Source of the DNA: Hymenobacter properus
GTDB lineage: Bacteria; Bacteroidota; Bacteroidia; Cytophagales; Hymenobacteraceae
Reading direction: 5' to 3'
Assembly: GCF_015694735.1 (NCBI RefSeq)
Contig: NZ_JADQDP010000004.1
Span: 434,001-498,000 of the forward strand
DNA length: 64,000 nucleotides
Both the position numbers and the translations under genes were made by a program. Below are positions 7,653-16,719 of this stretch, piece after piece (positions within the stretch are counted from its first letter, which is position 1; every line of letters starts with the position of its first letter). Under the pieces are notes generated by a model that worked only from the letters and a program-made list of their open reading frames with translations, was not told where the DNA came from and did not search any database.

Positions 7653-10600
7653 ATGCACCGCTTTTACGACTTTCGCCCCACGCGGGGCGGCAGGCGGTGG
7701 CACGGCGGCTGGCTGTTGCCGCTGGCGCTGCTGCTCCTGCTGCTGCTCGGCGGCATTGCGCGCAGCTACGGCCAGGCCAGCATTGCCCGCGCCGAGTACT
7801 TCGTGGACACCGACCCCGGCTTTGGGTCGGCCACGGCGTTTACGCTGCCGGCCACGCCGGCCAGCGACGTGCCAAGCCTTACGGCCAACGTTTCGCTCAG
7901 CAGCCTGACGGCCGGCTTCCACACGCTGGGCGTGCGCAGCCAGGATGCCAACGGCGCCTGGAGCCTGACCAACCGGCGCACCTTTTACTACGAGCCGGCG
8001 GCCCTCAGCGCGCTGCCCAACGTAAGCAAGGTGGAGTATTTCATTGATACCGACCCGGGGTTTGCCGCCGCTACCGATGTGCCCGTGACGCCCGGCGCTG
8101 ACTTGGGCGGGGTAACCTTCAACGTGAACCTGAACAGCCTGAGTGCGGGCTTCCACCAGCTGGGCGTGCGCTCGCGCGATGCCAACGGGCAGTGGAGCCT
8201 GACCAACCGGCGGACGTTCTACTATGAACCCACGGCGTTGAATGCGCTGCCCAACATCACGAAAGTGGAGTACTTCATCGACACGGACCCCGGCTTTGGG
8301 GTGGCGGTAGATGTGCCCGTGTCGGCAGCTACCGACGTCAGTGGGGTGGCGTTTAACGTGAACATCAGCAGCCTGGCGGCTGGGTTTCACCAGTTGGGCG
8401 TGCGCAGCCTGGATGCCAATGGCAAGTGGAGCCTGACCAACCGACGTACCTTCTACTACGAGCCGGCGGCCCTCAATGCGCTGCCCAACGTGACCAAAGT
8501 GGAGTATTTCCTTGACACAGAGCCGGGCGTGGGCAACGGTGTTGACGTGCCGGTGACGGCCGCTACCGACATCAGCGGGCTGGCGTTCAATGTGAACCTG
8601 AGCAGCCTGAGTGCGGGCTTCCACAGCCTGAGCGTGCGCTCGCGCGACGCCAAAGGCAAGTGGAGCCTGACCAACGTGCGCAGCTTCTACTACGAGCCCG
8701 TGCTGGCCGCAGCGCCCAACATCAACAAAATTGAGTACTACTTTGACAACGACCCCGGCTTTGGCGCGGCCACCGATGTGCCGGTGCCCACGCCGGCCCA
8801 GGATTTGGCCAACTTCAGCTTTCTGGCCGATGCCAGTGCCCTGGCCGATGGCGCCCACCGCATCTTCTTCCGCTCGCGCGATGCGAATGGAAAGTGGAGC
8901 CTGGTGAGCAACAAAAGCTTCGTGAAAAACGGCTGTGCTTCGTCGGCCAACGTGGCGGCGGCACTGCCTGCGGCCAGCTACACAGCTTACAACACGGGCA
9001 ACCCGGCCGATTTGGCTTTCAACTCGGACCCCGCCACGCCCACCACGGGCAACGCGCCCTACGTGTACAACACCGGCTACCTACAGGCCGACCTGGGTTC
9101 GGCCCAGACCATCAGCGAGGTGCGGGCCAAGTTTACGGCGCCTGCGCTGCTGAGCTTCACCCTGCAGGTGCAGACGGCCGCAGCGGTGGCCGGCCCCTAC
9201 ACCACCATCGATACTTACACGGCCAACTTCAACGCGAACACCACTTATTCGGTGGTGCGCACCCTGGCTACGCCGGCCACCAACGTGCGGGCCTTGCGGC
9301 TGGTGCTGCAAAACTCGGCCGGCACCTACGTGCTGGTGAGCGGCGCGGGCGCTTACTACTTCAACTGCGCCAGCCCGAGCATCACGAGCTTCACGCCCGC
9401 AGGTGGCGGCGCGGGCACGGTGGTGACGCTGACCGGCACCAACCTGAGCGGCGCCACGGCCGTGACGTTTAACGGCGTGCCGGCGGTGGTGGGCACCATT
9501 ACCAACAACACCAGCACCGGCCTGACGGTGACGGCCCCGGCGGGCGGCACCACGGGCCCGATTTGCGTGACTACGCCGGCCGGTACGGCCTGCTCGGCGG
9601 GCAGCTTCGCGTATCCGCCCACCATTGCCACGGGCACGGTGTCGGCTACGGCATTTTGCAGCAGCACGCTCATTCAGGTGCCGTTCACGACCAACATGGC
9701 CAGCTACGGCACGGGCAACGTGTTCAGCTTCCAGCTCTCGGATGCCAACGGCGTGTTTACGGCGGGCTCGCGGCTGTACGGCTCGCTGATTAGCTCGAAC
9801 GCCAGCGGCGGCATCCTGCGCGACTCGGTGGCGTTCCGTACCCCGGCCGGCACCGGCTACCGCGTGCGTGTGGTGGCCTCGAACCCGGCCATTTCGGGCA
9901 CCGACAACGGGACGAACCTGACCGTTTACCCCACGCCCGTGGCCACGGCCGCAGCCACCCAAACCACGGTGCCCTACAACGGGACCATTCAGCTCTCGGC
10001 CCAGCCCACGGGCCAGAGCAGCTATCAGTGGTATGTGAACTACACCAGCGGCGGCACGGCCTACGTGGGCAGCGGCCAGACGCTAAACCTGCCCAACGCC
10101 CAGCCCACGCAGAGCGGCAAGTACTACGTGTACGTGCAGAATGCCAACGGCTGCCAGGACTCGGCCAGTGTGCGGGTGCTGGTGCAGCCGAATGTGGTAC
10201 CGGTGCTCACCATGGGCCAGTTTAGCTTCAATGGCTGCGCGGGCGCTACGCTCAACATCGGCTTCGCGGTGACGGGCAACAACTTCGGCAGCGGCAACGT
10301 GATTACGGCGCAACTGTCGGATGCCAGCGGCTCGTTTGCGGCGCCCACCACTATTGGCTCGGCGGCCTTCACGGGCCAGGGCGGCGGCTCGGTGGCGGCC
10401 TTGATTCCGACTAACACACCCACGGGCAGCGGCTACCGCATTCGCTTGGTGGGCTCCAGCCCGGCCGTGACCAGCACGACGGACAACGGCTCGAACATTA
10501 CCATCACGACCCAGCCCACGGCCACGCCGAGCAGCAACTCGCCGGTGGCTTACAACGGTACCATTCAGCTCACGGCTGCCACGGTGGCCGGCGCCACGTA

Positions 10601-13600
10601 TCTGTGGACCGGCCCGGGCTTCTCGTCGAACCAGCAGAACCCAACCATTGCCAACGCCACGCCCGGTAACAGCGGCACCTACACGCTCTACGTGACGGTG
10701 AACGGCTGCCAGAGCCCCGGCACGGCCACGCAGGTAACGGTAAACCCCTCGGCGCAGCCCATTCTGGCCATTGCGCAGTTTGGCGGCAACCTGTGCCCCG
10801 GCACGGGCTTGAACATCGGTTTCTCGGTGACGGGCAACGTGTTCGGCGCGGGCAATGTGATTACGGCGCAGCTCTCGGATGCCAGCGGCTCATTTGCCGC
10901 ACCGGTAGCCATTGGCTCGGCGGCCTTCACGGGACAAGGTTCGGGCTCGATTGCGGCCACGGTGCCGCAGGGCACGGCGGCTGGCACGGGCTACCGCATC
11001 CGGCTGGTGGGCTCGAACCCCATCGTGACGAGCACCACCGACAACGGCGCCAACCTGACGGTGCCCACCACGCTGGTGGCCTCAGCCAGCAGCAACTCGC
11101 CGGTAGCGGCGGGCGGCACGCTGCAGCTGTTTGCCGGGCCCACCGGCGCTGCCAGCTACCAATGGTACGTGAACTACACCAGCGGCGGCACCAGCTTCAT
11201 CAGCAACCAGCAGAACCCCACGTTCAACAACGTAACCACGGCCTCGTCGGGCTTCTACTACGTGTTTGTGACGCAGGGCGGCTGCACCGATTCGGCCTCC
11301 GTGCGCGTGCTGATAAACTCGGCGCAGCAGCCGGTAGTTGCCATTAGCCAGTTTGGTGGCTTCACTACTTGCGCCGGCAACGGAATCAGCGTCAGCTTCT
11401 CGGTGACGGGTTCAGCCCTGCCCGCCGGCAACGTCATCACGGCCCAGCTGTCGGATGCGAGCGGTTCGTTTGCCAGCCCGGTCACCCTTGGTTCCATGAC
11501 CTTCAGCGGCACGGGCAATGGCGCCCTGGCGGGCACTTACCCGCTGAGCACGCCGCCCGGCACCGGCTACCGCGTGCGGCTGGTTTCGAGCAGCGCCGCC
11601 ACCATCAACCCGGCCGACAACGGCAGCAACATCGCCATTACGGACCCGCTGGTGGCGGCCATCACGGCCAACAACTCGCCGGTGAACGTGGGCGGCACCA
11701 TCCAGCTGAACGCGCAAGTGGTGACGGGTGCCAGCTACGTGTGGTTTTTGGGCAAAACGCAGGTGGGCACGGGGGCCAGCCTGACCATTCCGAACGCCAC
11801 GCTGGCCAATGCCGGTACCTACGACCTGTTTGTGAGCAAGGGCAGCTGCCAGTCGCAGACTTCGGCCGTGGTGGTCGTGAATGCGGGAACGACCTCGCTG
11901 GCCACCACCGGCTTCAGCGGCTCGTTCTGCCCCGGCTCCACGCTGAGCGTGGCCTTCACGGCCTCGGGCTTCACGAGCGGCAACGTGTTCACGGCCCAGC
12001 TGTCGGACGCGGCAGGTTCTTTTGCAGCGCCAGTGAATATTGGCAGCTTGAGCGGCACCAGCGGCGGCAACATCGCGGCCACTATTCCGCTGAATACGAC
12101 GGCTGGCACGGGCTACCGCATTCGGGTAGTGGGCAGTGCGCCGGCCACCATTGGCTCTGATAATGGCAGCAACCTGACCGTGGGCGCCCTCACCTACGCC
12201 TGGACCGGTGCGGTGAGCACCGATTGGTTCGACGGACGCAACTGGAGCTGCGGGCAAGCGCCAACGGCCAGCAGCATCGTGACCATTCCGCAGCTTTCGG
12301 GCGGCACGGTGAACTACCCCGTCATTAGCGGCAGCACGGCAGCTTTGGCCCTGAACCTGACCATTGCCAACGGCGCTACCTTCACTAACAACGGCATCTT
12401 CAACCTGTACGGCAACGTGACAGTGAACGGCACGGTACTGGCCAGCAGCACTTCCAGCTGGTACTTCACGGGCGGCATTACGCAGTTCATTTACGGCACC
12501 AACCCGCTACAGGTGGGCAACCTGTACATCAGCAGCGGCTCGACCCTGACCATGAACAACGTGCTGAACGTGTACGCCAACTGGTACAACTTCGGCACCT
12601 TCCTCGGCGGAGCGGCCTACAACGTGTACTTCAACGGCACGGGCACCACGCAGGTGATTGGCGGCACGTCCGTTACCACTTTCTACAACGCTTATGTGAA
12701 CAGCGGCGCAGTGGTGAACCTTGGTTTGAACGCGGTGTTCCTGAACAACTTCGTGGTGAACGGTACCTTCTCGGCCGTCACTTACGGGGTGGTGTTCGGC
12801 GGCTCGGTGGCCCAGACCATCGGCGGCACGGGCAACAGCAGCTACTACACCGTTACCATCAACAACCCGGTGGGCGTGACGCTGGTGAGCAACATCACGG
12901 TGCTCGGCGACTGGATAAACAACGGCCTGTTCTCGGGCGGCACCAACTCGGTGATTTTCGCCGGTACTGTCGCTCAGATTATCGGTGGCACTGCTGTTAC
13001 GAATTTCTACAACGTCACCTTTCAAAACACTGCCGCCAGCGTGACGCTGCACCAGAACATTTACGTGCTGGGCGGCTTCGTGAATACGGGCGTGTTTTAT
13101 GGCTGGTACCTGAATGGCGGCAGCACCCTGGGCTACTTCGTACGCTTCGGCGGCACGGCGGCGCAGGTGATTACGGCCAATGCCACGACCTACTTCTACC
13201 ATTTCTACGCCGACAACGTGGCGGGCGTGAGTCTGGCCACCAACATCTACATCGCCGGCAACTACTACCTCTACTCGGGCACCTTCAGCCCCGGCACCTA
13301 CACGGTGTATTTCAACGGCAACGAAGGCCCCGGCGTGGTGCAGACGGTGGGCGGCTACACGGCCCTCAACTTCTATAATTGGAACGTGGTGAGCGGCGCC
13401 TACGTGCGACTGATTCAGAACGTGACCTTGCTGGGTGGCTTCGCCAACCTGGGCACGTTCTACGGCTACAACCTGGTGGGCGGCGTGTACACGGGCTACA
13501 CGTTCACCTTCGGCGGCAGCGGGGCGCAGAGCCTCACGGGCGGCGGGGTGTACGAGTTCTGGCACGTGACCTGGAACAATCTGGCGGGCATCACGCTGGG

Positions 13601-16600
13601 CCAGAACATCAGCGTGTGGGGCAACTGGCTGAACAACGGCGGCTACATCGCCAACGGCTACCTCGTCACTTTCATTGGCAACGTGGCCCAGACCATAGCC
13701 GGCTCGGTGAACACCGTGTTCCACCACGTCACTATTAGCAATGCGGTTTCGGTGAGCCTGCTGCAGGCCGTGACGGTGCTCGGCAACTGGGCTGGCTCGG
13801 GCGTGTTCCTCGGCAACGGCTACTTGGTGTACTTCAACGGTACGGCGGCCCAAACCATCACGGCCGGGCTGAGCACGCGGTTTTTCGACCTGCGCTTCAA
13901 CAACCCGACGACCGTCACGCTGCTCTCGAACATCTACCTGAACGGCAACTGGACCCACGACGGTGGCTTTGTCGCCAACGGCTTCCGGGTGTTCTTCTCG
14001 GGTTCGGCGCTGCAGCTCATTGGCGGCTCGGTGGCCACGGTGTTCCACCACTTCACCATTGCCAGCGGCGCCAGCGTGCGGCAGGACCTCGGCATCACGC
14101 TGCTGGGCGACTGGACCAACAACGGCAGCTTCCTGGCCAATAGCCTGCTGGTGTACTTCAACGGCACCGCGCTCCAAACCATCGCCGGCACGGCCCTGAC
14201 CACCTTCTACGACGTGACCTTCAACAACGCGGTGAACGTGAGCCTGGGCCAGAATATCGACGTGACGCGCCACTTCGTGAACCAGGGCGGCTACTGCGGC
14301 TGCGGCTTCCGCACCCGCTTCAACGGCACGGTGGCCCAGAGCATCACCTGCACCTCGGGCCGCACGCACTTCCACGATATCACCTTTGCCAACGCGGCCG
14401 GCGTGACGCTGCTCGACGGCATCTACGTGAGCGGGCTGTGGGTGAACAACGGCGGCTACCTGGCCAACAGCCAGACGGTGATTTTCGACGGCACGGCCCT
14501 GCAAACCATCGGCGGCACGGTGGCTTCGGCCTTCTACAACGTGGGCATCACCAACGCGGTGGACGTGCAATTGCTGCGCGACATCACCGTGGCCGGCTCC
14601 TGGAACAACACCGGCATCTTCCACGGTCAGGGCTTCGGTGTCACCTTCAACGGCACGGCGCTGCAAACCATCACGACCACCGGCGCCACGGCCCGCAGCT
14701 ACTTCCACCACCTTACCTGGGCCAACGCGGTGGGCTGCGTGCTGGCCGGCGACATCTACGTGGCCGGCAACTGGCTCTGCAACGGGCCCTTCAACCCGGC
14801 CACCTACACGGTGTACTTCAACGGCACGGTGGCCCAGACCTGCGGCGGCAGCCAGCAGCTCCGCTTCTTCGGGTTGAACTGCTCGAACCCCGCCGGCGTG
14901 ACATACAGCGGCCCGGTGTACTTGCTAGGCAACTTCGTGAACACCGGCCTGGTGAACTGCGGCGCCTACGGCTGGTACTGCATCGGCACGGCCGCCCAAA
15001 CCATCGGCGGCGTGAGCACCACACCCACGCGCTTCTACGACCTCTACATCCAGAACGCCGCGGGCGTGACGGCCACCGACAACTGGTTTGTGACCCACCT
15101 GCTGCGCCTCGACACCGGCAACCTGGCTTCCAACGGCCACCTCACCCTCACGAGCAACGCCACCGGCACGGCCATGGTGGTGAACCCCGTGGGCGGCGGC
15201 GTGGTGACGGGCGTTTCGACCATGGAGCGCTTCATCACGGGCCTGAGTGGGGCGCCCGGCTACCGCCACTACTCCTCGCCCATGAAGCTGAGCGCCGCTG
15301 GCATCAGCACCACCGTGCAGGAGTTTGCCGACGACCTGCCGGTGTTCGAACTGAACCCGGCCTACAACACGGCCGGCAACACGGTCACGCCCTTCCCCAC
15401 CTTCTTCCAGTACGACGAAACCCGCCTCACGGCCTCCAAACCCGGTTTCGACGACGGCTGGATGGTGCCCACCGCCACCCAGGACCTGCTGCCCCTGCGC
15501 GGCTACACCGCCCAAACCCTGCCCACCACCACGGTGGACATCGCGGGCCTGCTCCAAACCGGGCCGGTGAGCTACTCCCTGGGCCGCGGCAGCCTGGCCA
15601 ACGCCGGCTGGCACCTGCTCGGCAACCCCTACCCCGCGCCCATCGACTGGGACGTGGTGCGCGCCACCAGCGGTATGCTCAGCGGCGTGGCCGATGCCCT
15701 CTACGTGTTCCAGCCCAGCGGCCAGTACACGGGCACCTACCGCAGCTACGTGAACGGCATTGGCCAGAACGGCGGCACCAAGGACCTGGCCGCCATGCAG
15801 GGCTTCTTCGTGCGGGCCACCGCCCCCACGGCCAGCGTGAGCCTCACCAACGCCGTGCGTGCCACCAGCTACCTCTCCCCCACCTTTAACCGCCAAAACC
15901 CCGACCCAAGAAACCAACAACCAATAACCAACACCCAAAAACCAGTCCTCCGCCTCGAAGCCCGCAACCTGGCCACCGCCACCGCCGATGAAACGGTGGT
16001 GTACTTCGAGCCCGGCGCGGCGCTCGGCTTCTCGGCCCAGCACGATGCCTACAAGGTGCAGCTCAACGGCGACGGCCGCCCCAGCCTCTGGAGCCAGGCC
16101 GGCGCCGAGAGCTTCGCCATCAACGGCCTGCCCGACCTGGCCACGGCCCCCGTCATCCCCCTCGGGGTGCGCGTGAGCCAGGACGGCGCCCACGAGCTGA
16201 CCCTCACCGGACTGGCCGATGCGCCCGCCGGCACCCAGGTGTGGCTCGAAGACCGGGTGCTGAACCGCCGCCAGAACCTGGCCGCCAACCCCACCTACGC
16301 CTTCAGCATGCTGGCCAGCTACTCCGGCCCGCGCTTCTACCTCAACTTCGTGGCCGGCACCGTAACCGCAGTGACCACCGGCCAGCTGGCCGCCCGCACG
16401 GCCCTCTACCCCAACCCCACCACCGACCGCGCCACCCTGGAGCTGGCCGGCCTGCGCGAGCAGGGCCCCGTGGCGGTGGACGTGGTGAACGTGCTGGGCC
16501 AGACCGTGCAGCACCTTACCGCCCGCCCCAAGCAAGGCTTCCTCACCGAAACCCTGAACCTGAGCGGCCTGCCCACGGGCGTCTACACCGTCCGCATCCA

Positions 16601-16643
16601 CACTCAGGAAGGCACGGTGGTGAAACGCCTGGTGAAGGAGTAA
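7653..16643 (+). CDS. Giant modular T9SS-secreted surface protein (2996 residues)
   Basis: Residues 19-41 are a signal peptide. In order: five 78-residue repeats (about 42-426), a discoidin-like domain (about 428-570), an IPT/TIG domain (about 573-658), five Ig-like modules with AQLSDASGSF (about 658-1511), and 16 short repeats of about 54 residues with FNGTAxQTIxG and NITVLGNWxNNG (about 1604-2470). A region common in T9SS proteins follows (GWHLLGNPYPAPIDWD). Residues about 2917-2996 are a type A sorting domain (LYPNPTTDRATLEL, GLPTGVYTVRIHT, VKRLVKE). It should cross the outer membrane by the type IX system and stay attached or be released. An adhesin or matrix role is inferred; no enzyme motif is seen. 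Confidence 0.9.
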   Translation: MHRFYDFRPTRGGRRWHGGWLLPLALLLLLLLGGIARSYGQASIARAEYFVDTDPGFGSATAFTLPATPASDVPSLTANVSLSSLTAGFHTLGVRSQDANGAWSLTNRRTFYYEPAALSALPNVSKVEYFIDTDPGFAAATDVPVTPGADLGGVTFNVNLNSLSAGFHQLGVRSRDANGQWSLTNRRTFYYEPTALNALPNITKVEYFIDTDPGFGVAVDVPVSAATDVSGVAFNVNISSLAAGFHQLGVRSLDANGKWSLTNRRTFYYEPAALNALPNVTKVEYFLDTEPGVGNGVDVPVTAATDISGLAFNVNLSSLSAGFHSLSVRSRDAKGKWSLTNVRSFYYEPVLAAAPNINKIEYYFDNDPGFGAATDVPVPTPAQDLANFSFLADASALADGAHRIFFRSRDANGKWSLVSNKSFVKNGCASSANVAAALPAASYTAYNTGNPADLAFNSDPATPTTGNAPYVYNTGYLQADLGSAQTISEVRAKFTAPALLSFTLQVQTAAAVAGPYTTIDTYTANFNANTTYSVVRTLATPATNVRALRLVLQNSAGTYVLVSGAGAYYFNCASPSITSFTPAGGGAGTVVTLTGTNLSGATAVTFNGVPAVVGTITNNTSTGLTVTAPAGGTTGPICVTTPAGTACSAGSFAYPPTIATGTVSATAFCSSTLIQVPFTTNMASYGTGNVFSFQLSDANGVFTAGSRLYGSLISSNASGGILRDSVAFRTPAGTGYRVRVVASNPAISGTDNGTNLTVYPTPVATAAATQTTVPYNGTIQLSAQPTGQSSYQWYVNYTSGGTAYVGSGQTLNLPNAQPTQSGKYYVYVQNANGCQDSASVRVLVQPNVVPVLTMGQFSFNGCAGATLNIGFAVTGNNFGSGNVITAQLSDASGSFAAPTTIGSAAFTGQGGGSVAALIPTNTPTGSGYRIRLVGSSPAVTSTTDNGSNITITTQPTATPSSNSPVAYNGTIQLTAATVAGATYLWTGPGFSSNQQNPTIANATPGNSGTYTLYVTVNGCQSPGTATQVTVNPSAQPILAIAQFGGNLCPGTGLNIGFSVTGNVFGAGNVITAQLSDASGSFAAPVAIGSAAFTGQGSGSIAATVPQGTAAGTGYRIRLVGSNPIVTSTTDNGANLTVPTTLVASASSNSPVAAGGTLQLFAGPTGAASYQWYVNYTSGGTSFISNQQNPTFNNVTTASSGFYYVFVTQGGCTDSASVRVLINSAQQPVVAISQFGGFTTCAGNGISVSFSVTGSALPAGNVITAQLSDASGSFASPVTLGSMTFSGTGNGALAGTYPLSTPPGTGYRVRLVSSSAATINPADNGSNIAITDPLVAAITANNSPVNVGGTIQLNAQVVTGASYVWFLGKTQVGTGASLTIPNATLANAGTYDLFVSKGSCQSQTSAVVVVNAGTTSLATTGFSGSFCPGSTLSVAFTASGFTSGNVFTAQLSDAAGSFAAPVNIGSLSGTSGGNIAATIPLNTTAGTGYRIRVVGSAPATIGSDNGSNLTVGALTYAWTGAVSTDWFDGRNWSCGQAPTASSIVTIPQLSGGTVNYPVISGSTAALALNLTIANGATFTNNGIFNLYGNVTVNGTVLASSTSSWYFTGGITQFIYGTNPLQVGNLYISSGSTLTMNNVLNVYANWYNFGTFLGGAAYNVYFNGTGTTQVIGGTSVTTFYNAYVNSGAVVNLGLNAVFLNNFVVNGTFSAVTYGVVFGGSVAQTIGGTGNSSYYTVTINNPVGVTLVSNITVLGDWINNGLFSGGTNSVIFAGTVAQIIGGTAVTNFYNVTFQNTAASVTLHQNIYVLGGFVNTGVFYGWYLNGGSTLGYFVRFGGTAAQVITANATTYFYHFYADNVAGVSLATNIYIAGNYYLYSGTFSPGTYTVYFNGNEGPGVVQTVGGYTALNFYNWNVVSGAYVRLIQNVTLLGGFANLGTFYGYNLVGGVYTGYTFTFGGSGAQSLTGGGVYEFWHVTWNNLAGITLGQNISVWGNWLNNGGYIANGYLVTFIGNVAQTIAGSVNTVFHHVTISNAVSVSLLQAVTVLGNWAGSGVFLGNGYLVYFNGTAAQTITAGLSTRFFDLRFNNPTTVTLLSNIYLNGNWTHDGGFVANGFRVFFSGSALQLIGGSVATVFHHFTIASGASVRQDLGITLLGDWTNNGSFLANSLLVYFNGTALQTIAGTALTTFYDVTFNNAVNVSLGQNIDVTRHFVNQGGYCGCGFRTRFNGTVAQSITCTSGRTHFHDITFANAAGVTLLDGIYVSGLWVNNGGYLANSQTVIFDGTALQTIGGTVASAFYNVGITNAVDVQLLRDITVAGSWNNTGIFHGQGFGVTFNGTALQTITTTGATARSYFHHLTWANAVGCVLAGDIYVAGNWLCNGPFNPATYTVYFNGTVAQTCGGSQQLRFFGLNCSNPAGVTYSGPVYLLGNFVNTGLVNCGAYGWYCIGTAAQTIGGVSTTPTRFYDLYIQNAAGVTATDNWFVTHLLRLDTGNLASNGHLTLTSNATGTAMVVNPVGGGVVTGVSTMERFITGLSGAPGYRHYSSPMKLSAAGISTTVQEFADDLPVFELNPAYNTAGNTVTPFPTFFQYDETRLTASKPGFDDGWMVPTATQDLLPLRGYTAQTLPTTTVDIAGLLQTGPVSYSLGRGSLANAGWHLLGNPYPAPIDWDVVRATSGMLSGVADALYVFQPSGQYTGTYRSYVNGIGQNGGTKDLAAMQGFFVRATAPTASVSLTNAVRATSYLSPTFNRQNPDPRNQQPITNTQKPVLRLEARNLATATADETVVYFEPGAALGFSAQHDAYKVQLNGDGRPSLWSQAGAESFAINGLPDLATAPVIPLGVRVSQDGAHELTLTGLADAPAGTQVWLEDRVLNRRQNLAANPTYAFSMLASYSGPRFYLNFVAGTVTAVTTGQLAARTALYPNPTTDRATLELAGLREQGPVAVDVVNVLGQTVQHLTARPKQGFLTETLNLSGLPTGVYTVRIHTQEGTVVKRLVKE
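7776..8928 (+). repeat. Five 78-residue tandem repeats (KVEYFIDTDPGFG...WSLTNRRTFYYEP)
   Basis: Each unit is 234 bases (the last 231) and reads KVEYFIDTDPGFG, a variable stretch, FNVNLSSLSAGFHQLGVRS, DANGKWSLTNRRTFYYEP. Unit starts are near 7776, 8020, 8254, 8488 and 8719. The middle units are very alike even at the DNA level, so unit number may vary by recombination. Confidence 0.9.
9626..12185 (+). repeat. Five Ig-like modules with AQLSDASGSF signature
   Basis: The signature QLSD(A)xGxF occurs near 9735, 10300, 10860, 11436 and 11990, a spacing of about 555-576 bases. Each module ends in GTGYRIRLVGSxP and DNGSNLTV. Between them are Ig-type segments with SYQWYVNYTSGGT and SGxYYVYV. The pattern is typical of the stalks of large Bacteroidota surface proteins. 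Confidence 0.85.
12463..15080 (+). repeat. Sixteen short repeats of about 54 residues (FNGTAxQTIxG...NITVLGNWxNNG)
   Basis: Consecutive units start with FNGT, FGGS, FAGT, FIGN, FSGS or FDGT followed by xxQTIGG, then FYxVTxxNxxGVTL, NIxVLGNWxNNGxF and a closing YxVY strand. Sixteen can be counted between 12463 and about 15080, most of 54 residues, with three longer by about 10. The regular strand pattern predicts a long beta-solenoid fibre. Confidence 0.85.
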
Positions 16644-16662
16644 GCGCCGAAACCCGAGCAAC

Positions 16663-16696
16663 AAAAAGCCCCGCCAGTGTCTGGCGGGGCTTTTTT
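16663..16696. terminator. Bidirectional stock terminator
   Basis: AAAAA, stem GCCCCGCCAG/CTGGCGGGGC with loop TGT, then TTTTTT. It lies between the convergent giant-protein gene and the TIR gene and can end both. Confidence 0.9.
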
Positions 16697-16719
16697 GATG
16701 GTTGAGAAACAAATCTTGA

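Noticed and set aside
7635..8858. Long minus-strand frame opposite the 78-residue repeats
   Set aside because: It mirrors the repeats of the giant gene and has no family character; the plus strand gives signal, domains and sorting signal.
12507..14711. 734-codon minus-strand frame inside the giant gene
   Set aside because: It is the antisense reading of the 54-residue repeats, rich in His/Val/Gly by codon shadow, with no recognisable domain.
14925..16712. 595-codon minus-strand frame over the end of the giant gene
   Set aside because: Low-complexity antisense of GC-rich codons; it runs through the terminator and lacks any motif.
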